From positions 582,042 through 646,041 of the forward strand of contig GG774889.1 in NCBI GenBank assembly GCA_000163695.1: DNA of 64,000 bases. Direction: 5' to 3'. Positions 50,197 through 58,313 of this stretch are shown here, piece by piece. Numbering within the stretch: the first letter of the stretch is position 1; every line of letters begins with the position of its first letter. The notes beneath the pieces are model-generated. The model saw only the letters and a program-made list of their open reading frames with translations. It ran no database searches and had not been told where the DNA came from. A program made the translations under genes and the position numbers. The stretch is from Bacteroidetes oral taxon 274 str. F0058. GTDB taxonomy: Bacteria; Bacteroidota; Bacteroidia; Bacteroidales; Paludibacteraceae.

Positions 50197-51324
50197 ATGA
50201 GAAGGCATTATTTGGACAATATCAGATGGATGACGGTCGTTGCGGTCGTTATTTATCACGTGATTTTTATTTACAATGCAGTTATGCCGCCGTACAAACG
50301 CATCGGTGCATTTGCCGAAACTCAGACGCAGGACTCCGTGCTGTATGTTTTGTATCCGTGGTTTATGATTTTGCTTTTTATCGTTGCGGGAATAAGTTCG
50401 CGCTGCTATCTCGAAACGCATTCTATCCGCGATTTTGTGCGTACGAGGACGCGGAAGCTGCTTGTACCGTCGACGATAGGGCTGCTGCTTTTCGGCTGGC
50501 TTCAGGGGTGGCTTAATATGACCCTTGCAGGCGGATTTGACGGGATTCCCGATACGATGCCGAAAGTTGCCGTTTTCGCGATCATGGTCGCATCGGGAAC
50601 GGGCGTTTTGTGGTTTATACAAATGCTGTGGCTTTTTTCGATGCTGCTTGCACTCGTTAGAAAATTCGAAAAAGGCGGATTGTACCGATTGTGCGGCAAA
50701 GCGAATGTTTTCGTGCTCCTTCTTTTGGGTGTTCCTCTTTATTTTTCGGGACTCGTTTTAAACACGCCTGTCGTACCGGTATACCGGTTCGGTATCTACG
50801 CTTTTGCCTTTTTCCTGGGTTATTTTGTATTTGCGCACGAAAATATTATCGACCGGCTCGGTAAAATAGACATCCCGCTCGGTATTGCGGCATTGATGTC
50901 GGGAGCGCTTTATCTGTATCTGCATTACGGCGATGAGTATGCCGTTATGCCGACAGTCAATTCCGTTTCGGCGGTCGTTTACGCGTGGCTCGCCTCACTT
51001 GCGATTTTAGCCCTGATGAAACGCCGATACAATTGCGAGTCGGCTTTTACGAGCTTTATGACAAAACGGAGCTTCGGCTTATATGTGTTTCATTATTTTC
51101 CGTTGACGTTAGCTGCGTGGATGTTGGAGCTTTATGCAAATGTTTCGGCAGTACCGACATACGCTATTGCGGCACTTTCCGCTTTTTTCGGTGCTTTTGT
51201 GCTGTACGAAACGGTGGTACGCATTCCCTTTGTCAGGTGGTGCCTGCTCGGTATGAAAAAGAGTGCAAAAAAAATATCGGGAGAAAAAATAAATATCGAA
51301 GACAATAATCTTATTACTAAATAA
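50197..51324 (+). CDS. Membrane acyltransferase (type 3), probably horizontally acquired
   Basis: 375 residues with about 10 membrane segments and the acyltransferase-3 opening RRHYLDNIRWMTVVAVVIYH, in which YLDNIRWM stands for the family's D-xx-R region. Conserved VLWFIQMLWLF and FGLYVFHYFPLT follow. Such proteins transfer acyl groups to glucans, polysaccharides or peptidoglycan (OpgC/OafA type); substrate unknown. The ATG at 50197 has an AGGGG Shine-Dalgarno sequence 8 bp upstream, unusual here; an in-frame GTG at 50188 is an alternative. Codon use differs from its neighbours (many GCG, CGG, TTT and CTT codons). The last 14 residues (GEKINIEDNNLITK) are encoded by the right-hand repeat, that is by former OPT leader. 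Confidence 0.88.
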   Translation: MRRHYLDNIRWMTVVAVVIYHVIFIYNAVMPPYKRIGAFAETQTQDSVLYVLYPWFMILLFIVAGISSRCYLETHSIRDFVRTRTRKLLVPSTIGLLLFGWLQGWLNMTLAGGFDGIPDTMPKVAVFAIMVASGTGVLWFIQMLWLFSMLLALVRKFEKGGLYRLCGKANVFVLLLLGVPLYFSGLVLNTPVVPVYRFGIYAFAFFLGYFVFAHENIIDRLGKIDIPLGIAALMSGALYLYLHYGDEYAVMPTVNSVSAVVYAWLASLAILALMKRRYNCESAFTSFMTKRSFGLYVFHYFPLTLAAWMLELYANVSAVPTYAIAALSAFFGAFVLYETVVRIPFVRWCLLGMKKSAKKISGEKINIEDNNLITK

Positions 51325-51399
51325 AATAATATCGTTATGCAAGAAAAAGAAGAACAGACGGTAGGATTGCCCGAGAATGCGGGTAGAGAGTTGAAAGAG
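51281..51399 (+). repeat. Direct repeat, right copy
   Basis: Contains the 3' end of the acyltransferase frame, the OPT leader and the first 21 OPT codons. Partner of 49986-50102. Confidence 0.93.
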
Positions 51400-53337
51400 G
51401 GCGAGAAGTATCACCCCGTGATGTCGCCCGATAAGGTTTATCCCGAGGTTAACGTCCGCTCGGTAGGCTGGGGTATCGTTATGGCGGTGCTTTTCTCGGC
51501 GGCAGCGGCTTACCTCGGTCTGAAAATCGGTCAGGTGTTCGAAGCTGCCATACCTATTGCCATCATTGCGGTAGGGTTGTCGTCGGCGACCAAACGTAAG
51601 AATGCTCTCGGCGAAAATGTCATCATTCAGTCGATAGGGGCGTGCTCGGGAGTTATCGTTGCAGGGGCTATTTTTACATTGCCCGCCATATATATACTAC
51701 AATCGAAAGGGATAGAGATATCGGTCGATTTCTATCAGGTATTCCTTTCATCGCTTCTTGGCGGAGTGCTCGGCATATTGTTTCTGATACCGTTTCGTAA
51801 ATATTTTGTCAGCGATATGCACGGCAAATACCCATTCCCTGAGGCAACGGCTACCACACAGGTACTTATTTCGGGCGAGAAGGGTGGCGACCAAGCCCGC
51901 CCGCTCATCATTGCCGGACTTGCGGGAGGTCTGTACGATTTCCTCGTAGCTACCTTCGGAGCGTGGGCAGAGACGTTTACCTCCAAGGTACTGCCTTTCG
52001 GCGAAACGCTTTATACGAAAGCCAAATTGATGTTCAGCGTCAATGTCGGAGCCGCCATATTGGGACTCGGTTATATCATCGGTCTGAGGTATGCCGCCAT
52101 AATATGTGCAGGCTCGGCTCTGATATGGTTTGTGGTGGTACCCGTTATGCCGCTGCTCGGCGATACGGCTCTGCACACAATCAATCCCATATTTGAGGGA
52201 AGCGTCGACGGTATGACTACCGAACAGATATTCTCTACCTTTGCCCGACACATCGGTATCGGCGGCATTGCTATGGCAGGTATCATCGGTATCATACGGT
52301 CGTGGAGCATAATACGCAGTGCCATAGGGCTGGCTGCCTCCGAGATGAAAGGCAAAAGCAAAGCGTCGTCTGTGGCGGTAGAACGCACGCAACGAGACCT
52401 CCCTATGAAGATTATCGCCATCGGTGTGGGGATAGCTTTGTTGGTAACATTCGTCTTTTTCCTTGTAGGTGTCGTAGATTTCAATATTTGGCACGCAGTA
52501 GTGGGTATACTCATAGTGGCAGTGATAGCTTTTCTGTTTACTACCGTGGCGGCAAATGCCATAGCCATCGTGGGTACTAATCCCGTGTCGGGTATGACGC
52601 TGATGACGCTCATACTGTCGTCGGTGATAATGGTTGCCGTCGGTCTCAAAGGGGCTTCGGGAATGGTGGCTGCTGCCATCATCGGCGGAGTGGTATGTAC
52701 GGCTCTTTCGATGGCAGGGGGCTTCATCACAGACCTCAAGGTAGGTTATTGGCTCGGTTCCACACCCGCCAAGCAACAGACTTGGAAGTTTCTCGGTACA
52801 CTCGTATCGGCTGCAACTGTCGGAGGAGTTATGATAATACTCAACAAAACATACGGTTTCGGCGAAGGTGGTCTGGTCGCTCCTCAGGCAAATGCTATGG
52901 CGGCTGTCATAGAGCCTCTGATGGGCGGTACTGGTGCTCCATGGCTGTTGTATGGCATAGGTGCGGCGATAGCCATTGTCTTGACGCTGTGTCGTGTGCC
53001 TGCTTTGGCTTTTGCTCTGGGTATGTTTATACCGCTATCGCTCAATATTCCTCTACTCATCGGGGGATTGGTGGCTTGGTACGTATCGACGCGTTCCAAG
53101 GACAAAGCCGTCAATACTGCTCGCAGCGAGAAGGGCACGCTCGTGGCTTCGGGCTTCATTGCGGGTGGTGCTTTGATGGGTGTCGTCAGTGCCATCATCA
53201 AGTTCGGCGGGCTCGACCTAACTATACCGCATTGGAATACCTCCGCAGGCGGACAGTGGCTCTCGCTTGTTGCATACGGTGCTCTGATAGGTTTCTTCAT
53301 TTGGTTTGTGCTTCGCAATAAAAAGGAGAAACAATAA
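51337..53337 (+). CDS. OPT family oligopeptide transporter
   Basis: 666-residue inner-membrane protein with about 15 hydrophobic segments. Motifs are SVGWGIVMAVLFSAAAAYLG, GLKIGQVFEAAIPIAI, YPFPEATATTQVL and GYIIGLRYAAI-like segments. OPT proteins import oligopeptides or metal-chelate complexes with protons, which fits a peptide-using anaerobe. This is the intact copy; its 5' end and an internal 34-bp piece recur in the remnant at 50040-50177. The acyltransferase gene ends 12 bp upstream, so both may now be on the same transcript from dnaB. Confidence 0.93.
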   Translation: MQEKEEQTVGLPENAGRELKEGEKYHPVMSPDKVYPEVNVRSVGWGIVMAVLFSAAAAYLGLKIGQVFEAAIPIAIIAVGLSSATKRKNALGENVIIQSIGACSGVIVAGAIFTLPAIYILQSKGIEISVDFYQVFLSSLLGGVLGILFLIPFRKYFVSDMHGKYPFPEATATTQVLISGEKGGDQARPLIIAGLAGGLYDFLVATFGAWAETFTSKVLPFGETLYTKAKLMFSVNVGAAILGLGYIIGLRYAAIICAGSALIWFVVVPVMPLLGDTALHTINPIFEGSVDGMTTEQIFSTFARHIGIGGIAMAGIIGIIRSWSIIRSAIGLAASEMKGKSKASSVAVERTQRDLPMKIIAIGVGIALLVTFVFFLVGVVDFNIWHAVVGILIVAVIAFLFTTVAANAIAIVGTNPVSGMTLMTLILSSVIMVAVGLKGASGMVAAAIIGGVVCTALSMAGGFITDLKVGYWLGSTPAKQQTWKFLGTLVSAATVGGVMIILNKTYGFGEGGLVAPQANAMAAVIEPLMGGTGAPWLLYGIGAAIAIVLTLCRVPALAFALGMFIPLSLNIPLLIGGLVAWYVSTRSKDKAVNTARSEKGTLVASGFIAGGALMGVVSAIIKFGGLDLTIPHWNTSAGGQWLSLVAYGALIGFFIWFVLRNKKEKQ

Positions 53338-53400
53338 ATAATTGGGTGTTAGGTTCTAGGTGTTGGGTGTGTGTAATCGTTGAAACGTGTAATTAAAGTA

Positions 53401-53514
53401 GGGGCAATCATTGTGGTTGCCCTATACAATTACGAATTTAGAATTACTAATTACGGAATAAATGTAAAAATTTAAGAATGTAAAAATGTATGGGCGAACC
53501 CACAGATTTGCCCC
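53401..53514. repeat. Pair of related GGGC...GCCC hairpins
   Basis: Hairpin 1 at 53401-53422 (GGGGCAATC-ATTGT-GGTTGCCC) and hairpin 2 at 53492-53514 (GGGCGAACC-CACAG-ATTTGCCCC). They share the stem ends and are 70 bp apart, in a gene-free 260-bp gap (53338-53597) that is unlike the surrounding sequence. It resembles small repeated extragenic palindromes; it may also end OPT and copA transcription. Confidence 0.55.
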
Positions 53515-53597
53515 GACTCGTGTTACCTCCTAACCGACACAAGTTACCTTATTCGTTTCAACAATTCAACGATTGAACAGTTAAACATCTGCCCGAC

Positions 53598-53792
53598 TCA
53601 CTTCACCGTATAGCCTGCATCGACTATTGCCTTGCGTATTGCCTCGTCGGTAATATTGCCCGCATCTTCGATAGTGGCTGTGTGGCTGTCGAGACTAACC
53701 GTCGCATTTACGCCTATTTTATCCAAGGCGTTCTGTACGTGCTTTACACAGTTTTGGCACATCATTCCTTCTATTACAAAAGTCTTTTTCAT
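53598..53792 (-). other. copZ: Possible internal translation start giving free CopZ (64 aa)
   Basis: Within copA, the codons for Glu-Glu form a GAGGAG Shine-Dalgarno core 9 nt before the in-frame ATG at 53790-53792. An A8 tract (53792-53799) lies between them and could also cause frameshifting. From this ATG the product would be a complete 64-residue HMA copper chaperone (MKKTFVIEGMMCQNC). It could therefore be made alone as well as fused. Not proven. Confidence 0.5.
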
Positions 53793-56084
53793 TTTTTTTA
53801 TCTCCTCTTTATTTTTATTATGTTTATATGGCTCGAATACTTTCAGGCGTAGAGCGTTGGATACTACGAACAGGCTGCTCAGGCTCATAGCCAAGGCTCC
53901 GAACATAGGTGTGAGACGCAGTCCGAACATCGGATACAGTACTCCCGCGGCAAGTGGTATTCCTATTACGTTGTAGAAGAATGCCCAGAAGAGATTCTGC
54001 CTTATATTTCTTACGACCGCACGGCTGAGCCTTATGGCTGCCGCCACGCCGAGCAGGTCGTTACGCATAAGCACTATATCGGCACTCTCTATTGCTATAT
54101 CTGTGCCGTTGCTAAGGGCAATACCCACGTCTGCTGCGGCAAGTGCGGGAGCGTCGTTGATACCGTCGCCCACCATTGCCGTCTTTTTGTGTGTGGCGGC
54201 AAGCGAGGCTATCGCTTTCTCTTTGTCTTGCGGTAGGAGCTCGGCAACTGCTTCGTCGATTCCGACAGTGGTTGCTATGGCATTGGCGGTGATACTGTTG
54301 TCGCCTGTCAACATAACGGTGTGTACGTTCATCTCTCTGAGTTCGGCGACTGCTTGCGTGCTTGTGGATTTCAGTACGTCCGCTACGGCTATGATACCCA
54401 CGACGCCGTCGCTACAGGCTACGATGAGTACCGTCTTGCCCTCAGCCTCGAGTCGCTCTACGTCGGCAATACAATTGTCGGCTATTATTCCGTTGTCTTT
54501 CATCAACAGTCTGTTGCCGACGAAGTAGCTTTTACCTTCTATTTCGCCGCAAATCCCTTTGCCGAATACAGCCTCGAATCTCGATACCGTCAGTCTCGTA
54601 GCCCCTTCGGAGGAGGCACGTTCCGTAACTGCTTCCGCCAAGGGGTGCTCGCTCCGCACCTCGAGGCTACCGGCGACGGAGAGCAACTCTTTTTGCGTAA
54701 TACCGTAGGTAACGATGTCTGTTGCTTGCAGTCTGCCCTGTGTGAGAGTGCCTGTCTTGTCGAATACTACGCAATCCAGCTCGTGCGCTGTCTCGAGTGC
54801 TTCGCCCGATTTTACCAATATGCCGTTCTCGGCAGCTTTGCCCGTGCCTATCATTATTGCAACGGGTGTAGCCAATCCCAATGCACACGGACACGATATT
54901 ACCAGCACGGCTATTGCCGACGACAGAGCGAACTCGACCGTCGCTCCTGCCAAAAGCCACACGATAGCTGTCAATACAGATATGCCTATAACTATCGGTA
55001 CGAATATTCCGGAGACCTTGTCGGCAAGTTTGGCTATCGGAGCTCGCGAACTTCCTGCCTCTTGTACGAGCCTTATTATCTCGGCAAACATAGTGTCTTC
55101 GCCTACCTTGGTGGCTCGGATACGTATGAAACCGTTGCGGTTGATAGTTGCCTGAATGACTTTGCTGCCGACGCTTTTCTCTACCGGTATGCTTTCGCCC
55201 GTTATTGCCGACTCGTCTATCGAGGTATTTCCCTCTATTATTTCTCCGTCGACAGGTATACTTCCACCCGGTTTCACTATCACTGTATCGCCTACCTGCA
55301 CCTCCTCGACAGGTATTTCGGTCTGTGCTCCCTGCCTTTCGACGATAGCCGTGTCGGGTGACATATCCATCAGCCGCTCGAGGGCTTCGCCTGTCTTGCT
55401 TCGCGACCTCGTTTCGAGATACTTGCCTACGGTAATCAGTGTCAGTATCATTGCCGCCGATTCGAAATAAAGATTCATAACGTATCTGTCGACAATATCG
55501 TCTCTGTTGTCTACCAGACCGTAGCCAATCATATATATGGCAAAAACTCCGTATACGACGGCTGCCGACGAGCCTATCGCTATGAGGCTGTCCATCGTCG
55601 GTGCTCTGTTTATAAGAGATTTGTAGCCTTTTATGTAATAGTTCCTATTGACGTACATTATCGGTAGCAACAGCAGAAACTGTGTCAGAGCAAAAGCTAT
55701 CGGATTGCTGTGCATATTCTTTGCGGCGGGCAGCCCCCACATCGCTCCCATAGCTATATACATCAATGGTATGGCAAATGTTATGGATGTTATCAGTCTG
55801 TATTTCAGAGCTTTTGTCTCTTTGTCGAAATTGTCGCGAATGGTGTTCGACTTACGAGACTTTGTTGGTTCATTACCTGCCGCAGAAGCACCGTATCCTG
55901 CCCTCTCTACTGCATCTATTACATCGGCTACGACTGTACGGCTCGTGTCGAGGTCTAATGTCATAGAATTGGTCAGCAGATTGACATTTACATTGTCTGT
56001 CCCTTCGAGGCTCTCGACAGCTTTTTGTACGTGAGCCACACAGGCGGCACACGTCATACCCGAAATATTGAATTTTTCTTTCAT
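53598..56084 (-). CDS. copA: Copper-exporting P1B ATPase CopA with C-terminal CopZ-like domain
   Basis: 828 residues. An N-terminal metal-binding domain (GMTCAAC, Cys12 and Cys15) precedes the membrane segments. The transmembrane metal site is CPC at 398-400, the phosphorylation motif DKTGTLT begins at 442, and GDGINDAPAL lies near 650. This signature identifies a Cu(I) exporter. A second HMA domain is fused at the C-terminus after a lysine-rich linker (residues 765-828, GMMCQNC with Cys776 and Cys779). That arrangement is uncommon, since extra HMA domains are normally N-terminal. An internal start at the fusion point could give free CopZ. Promoter at 56122-56130. Confidence 0.94.
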   Translation of the reverse strand: MKEKFNISGMTCAACVAHVQKAVESLEGTDNVNVNLLTNSMTLDLDTSRTVVADVIDAVERAGYGASAAGNEPTKSRKSNTIRDNFDKETKALKYRLITSITFAIPLMYIAMGAMWGLPAAKNMHSNPIAFALTQFLLLLPIMYVNRNYYIKGYKSLINRAPTMDSLIAIGSSAAVVYGVFAIYMIGYGLVDNRDDIVDRYVMNLYFESAAMILTLITVGKYLETRSRSKTGEALERLMDMSPDTAIVERQGAQTEIPVEEVQVGDTVIVKPGGSIPVDGEIIEGNTSIDESAITGESIPVEKSVGSKVIQATINRNGFIRIRATKVGEDTMFAEIIRLVQEAGSSRAPIAKLADKVSGIFVPIVIGISVLTAIVWLLAGATVEFALSSAIAVLVISCPCALGLATPVAIMIGTGKAAENGILVKSGEALETAHELDCVVFDKTGTLTQGRLQATDIVTYGITQKELLSVAGSLEVRSEHPLAEAVTERASSEGATRLTVSRFEAVFGKGICGEIEGKSYFVGNRLLMKDNGIIADNCIADVERLEAEGKTVLIVACSDGVVGIIAVADVLKSTSTQAVAELREMNVHTVMLTGDNSITANAIATTVGIDEAVAELLPQDKEKAIASLAATHKKTAMVGDGINDAPALAAADVGIALSNGTDIAIESADIVLMRNDLLGVAAAIRLSRAVVRNIRQNLFWAFFYNVIGIPLAAGVLYPMFGLRLTPMFGALAMSLSSLFVVSNALRLKVFEPYKHNKNKEEIKKMKKTFVIEGMMCQNCVKHVQNALDKIGVNATVSLDSHTATIEDAGNITDEAIRKAIVDAGYTVK

Positions 56085-56121
56085 CTGTCTTCGCTTTGCT
56101 TTTTCGATAATAATATCGAGT

Positions 56122-56130
56122 GCAAATTTA
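56122..56130 (-). promoter_or_regulatory. -7 element for copA
   Basis: TAAATTTGC on the minus strand, 38 bp before the copA ATG. Confidence 0.6.
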
Positions 56131-56291
56131 CATTTTTTTGAGCAAAGTACTTATATGAAAAAAAACAGATTGTGTCGGCAATAAACTATTACATACTGAA
56201 AAATATGAAATCTATAAACATGTCGGTGTGCTTATGGGGTGTAAATGTGCTGTATAACGATTTTTTATTTTACCGTATTGCAAAAAAATAG

Positions 56292-56299
56292 TACTTTTG
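56292..56299 (+). promoter_or_regulatory. -7 element for methyltransferase-KAS cassette
   Basis: TACTTTTG, 37 bp before the ATG at 56336. Its TTG was a false candidate start codon. Confidence 0.65.
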
Positions 56300-56335
56300 A
56301 ACTTTCAATTAAAAAAACAATTTATAAAAGAGTAT

Positions 56336-57424
56336 ATGAATCTTCCTCCTTCGCTGGCAAAGCGTTATACAAAAGAGACGCTTACCGCAATGCAGGCACA
56401 ACGTGCCGCTCACGAGATTTCGCAGGGACCTGTTGTGTTTCAGGTGAGTCGCCTTATGGTTAAGTTCGGTATATTACAGCAACTTATAGATTCCGACGGC
56501 GGTCTGACCATTGCTGAGATAGCCGAAAAGACGAACCTCTCGGAATATGCTGTCAAAATACTGATAGAGGCTTCGTTGTGTATCGGTACGGTGCTCTGCC
56601 GCGACGATGATAAGTTTGTCTGTTCCAAGATGGGCTGGTTTCTGCAAAACGACACTGCCGTGAAGGTCGATATGGACTTTAACCACGACGTCAATTACCT
56701 CGGTATGTTTCATCTGGAAGAGGCTTTGCTTAACGGCAAACCCGAAGGGCTCAGAGTGTTTGGCTCGTGGGCGACGATTTACGAAGGCTTGTCGAGCCTG
56801 CCACGTAAGGTGCAGGAGTCGTGGTTCGGATTCGACCACTTCTACAGCGATGGAGCTTTCGAAGAGGCTTTTGGAATCGTCTTTGCCGATAAGCCGCATA
56901 AACTGCTCGATGTGGGTGGTAATACGGGTAAATGGGCTTTGTACTGTGTCTCTCACGACGACAAGGTGGAAATTACCGTTATGGACTTACCGCAGCAGAT
57001 AGAGTTGCTCAAGAAAAATACGGCAGGCAAACGCGGAGCCGACAGAATACACGGACACGGTTGTAATATACTCGACAGCGATACGGCGTTCCCGACGGGC
57101 TTTGACGTTATCTGGCTCAGCCAGTTCCTCGACTGTTTCTCCGAAACGGAGATAACCAACATTCTGTCGCGTGCCCGACTATCTATGTCAAAACACACCA
57201 AGCTGTACATAATGGAGACGCTCTGGGACAGACAACGATTCGAGACAGCCTCGTACATACTCACGCAGACAAGTGTATATTTCGCCGCAATGGCAAACGG
57301 TAACAGCAAGATGTATCACTCCGAAGATATGATACGCTGTGTAGAGCGGGCAGGACTGACGATAGAGAAGATACACGACGGCGTCGGTGCAGGGCATTCC
57401 ATTCTGCAATGTGTGGTAAAATAA
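56336..57424 (+). CDS. SAM-dependent O-methyltransferase
   Basis: 362 residues from ATG 56336 (MNLPPSLAKRYTKET). The N-terminal winged-helix dimerisation domain is followed by a class I methyltransferase core: SAM-binding LLDVGGNTGKWALYC near 186-200, VEITVMDLPQQIELL, and FDVIWLSQFLDCFSE. This layout is that of the plant-type/acetylserotonin O-methyltransferases that act on small aromatic hydroxyls. It heads a cassette with a dehydratase, a thioesterase and a ketosynthase, as in aryl-polyene or flexirubin-like clusters of Bacteroidota. The methyl acceptor is unknown. Own promoter at 56292-56299. Confidence 0.85.
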   Translation: MNLPPSLAKRYTKETLTAMQAQRAAHEISQGPVVFQVSRLMVKFGILQQLIDSDGGLTIAEIAEKTNLSEYAVKILIEASLCIGTVLCRDDDKFVCSKMGWFLQNDTAVKVDMDFNHDVNYLGMFHLEEALLNGKPEGLRVFGSWATIYEGLSSLPRKVQESWFGFDHFYSDGAFEEAFGIVFADKPHKLLDVGGNTGKWALYCVSHDDKVEITVMDLPQQIELLKKNTAGKRGADRIHGHGCNILDSDTAFPTGFDVIWLSQFLDCFSETEITNILSRARLSMSKHTKLYIMETLWDRQRFETASYILTQTSVYFAAMANGNSKMYHSEDMIRCVERAGLTIEKIHDGVGAGHSILQCVVK

Positions 57425-57446
57425 ATATCTGATTTTGTGATTGTCG

Positions 57447-57863
57447 ATGGATTTCGAACGGCTTGACATAAAGCGACTTATACCTCAGCAAGAACCGTTT
57501 GTAATGGTAGGCATACTGCACTTCTGCGACGAGGCTACCACACGGACGAGTTTTACTATCGAAGGTGATAATATCTTTGTCGATAACGGTGTGTTTATGC
57601 AGGCGGGGATATTGGAGAACGTTGCACAGACCTGTGCCGTACGGCAAGGCTTCCTTACTATCAATCAGCCTGTAAGGCTCGGATTTATCGGTGCTATCAA
57701 CGATTTTTGTTTTTCAGGTTACCTGCCGCAAGTAGGCGATACCATACATACCGAAATCGACGTAACAGCCGAAATAGGCAATATAATAATGATGGAAGCA
57801 AAGGTAGAATGCCGACAGAATGCGATAGCTTGGGGTAAAATGAAGGTTGCTCTGATGGAATAA
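57447..57863 (+). CDS. FabZ/ApeP-like hotdog dehydratase
   Basis: 138 residues from ATG 57447; a TTG two codons upstream is less likely. The start FERLDIKRLIPQQEPFVMVG resembles the 3-hydroxyacyl-ACP dehydratase opening, and the helix ILENVAQTCAV keeps the conserved Glu. The GHFPG segment with the catalytic His of FabZ is replaced by DNGVFMQAG, which is nearer to the dehydratases of aryl-polyene clusters. It probably dehydrates a carrier-bound hydroxyacyl intermediate, but activity without that His needs proof. 22 bp after the methyltransferase. Confidence 0.75.
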   Translation: MDFERLDIKRLIPQQEPFVMVGILHFCDEATTRTSFTIEGDNIFVDNGVFMQAGILENVAQTCAVRQGFLTINQPVRLGFIGAINDFCFSGYLPQVGDTIHTEIDVTAEIGNIIMMEAKVECRQNAIAWGKMKVALME

Positions 57864-57879
57864 AATATGAGAAAAGACG

Positions 57880-58302
57880 ATGAAATTATTGAAAAGCGAG
57901 AAAAAGTTCGACATACGTTTTAGTGAGGTAGACTCTATGGGGATAGTATGGCACGGTTCGTATGCCCTCTATCTGGAAGACGCCCGCGAGCAGTTCGGTC
58001 GCGACTACCATTTGGAATATCTCTACATCTTCGACCAAGGGTATTATGCTCCTCTCGTAGAGCTGCATCTGGAGTATAAAAGACCTCTACGATACAAAGA
58101 CAGTGCAAGGGTAGAGATTGTCTATCGCCATACAGATGCCGCAAAACTGATATTCGACTACAAAATATACCATTTGCCTTCCGACGACATTGTAGCCACA
58201 GGATACTCGGTGCAAGTTTTTCTCGATAGAGACTTCAATCTGATGTGGGATTTACCGCCGTTTTTTGCTCAATGGCAACAGAAATATATCGCCGAAGCGT
58301 AA
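57880..58302 (+). CDS. 4HBT-type acyl thioesterase (YbgC-like)
   Basis: 140-residue hotdog protein with the family motif FSEVDSMGIVWHGSYALYLEDARE (Asp21-Glu35 region), followed by KRPLRYKD and VFLDRDFNLM. It hydrolyses acyl-CoA or acyl-ACP thioesters, and in this cassette could release the finished chain. It begins 16 bp after the dehydratase stop and ends 11 bp before the ketosynthase start; all four genes run as one tight unit. Confidence 0.85.
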   Translation: MKLLKSEKKFDIRFSEVDSMGIVWHGSYALYLEDAREQFGRDYHLEYLYIFDQGYYAPLVELHLEYKRPLRYKDSARVEIVYRHTDAAKLIFDYKIYHLPSDDIVATGYSVQVFLDRDFNLMWDLPPFFAQWQQKYIAEA

Positions 58303-58313
58303 TCTCATTGCAA

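Noticed and set aside
49986..51399. A conventional insertion sequence or composite transposon around the acyltransferase
   Set aside because: There is no transposase and no terminal inverted repeats. The flanking repeats are host OPT sequence, and target duplications of about 117 bp are far longer than those of known IS elements.
51748..52776. 342-codon minus-strand frame inside the OPT gene
   Set aside because: Antisense shadow; His/Tyr/Arg-rich and without hydrophobic core.
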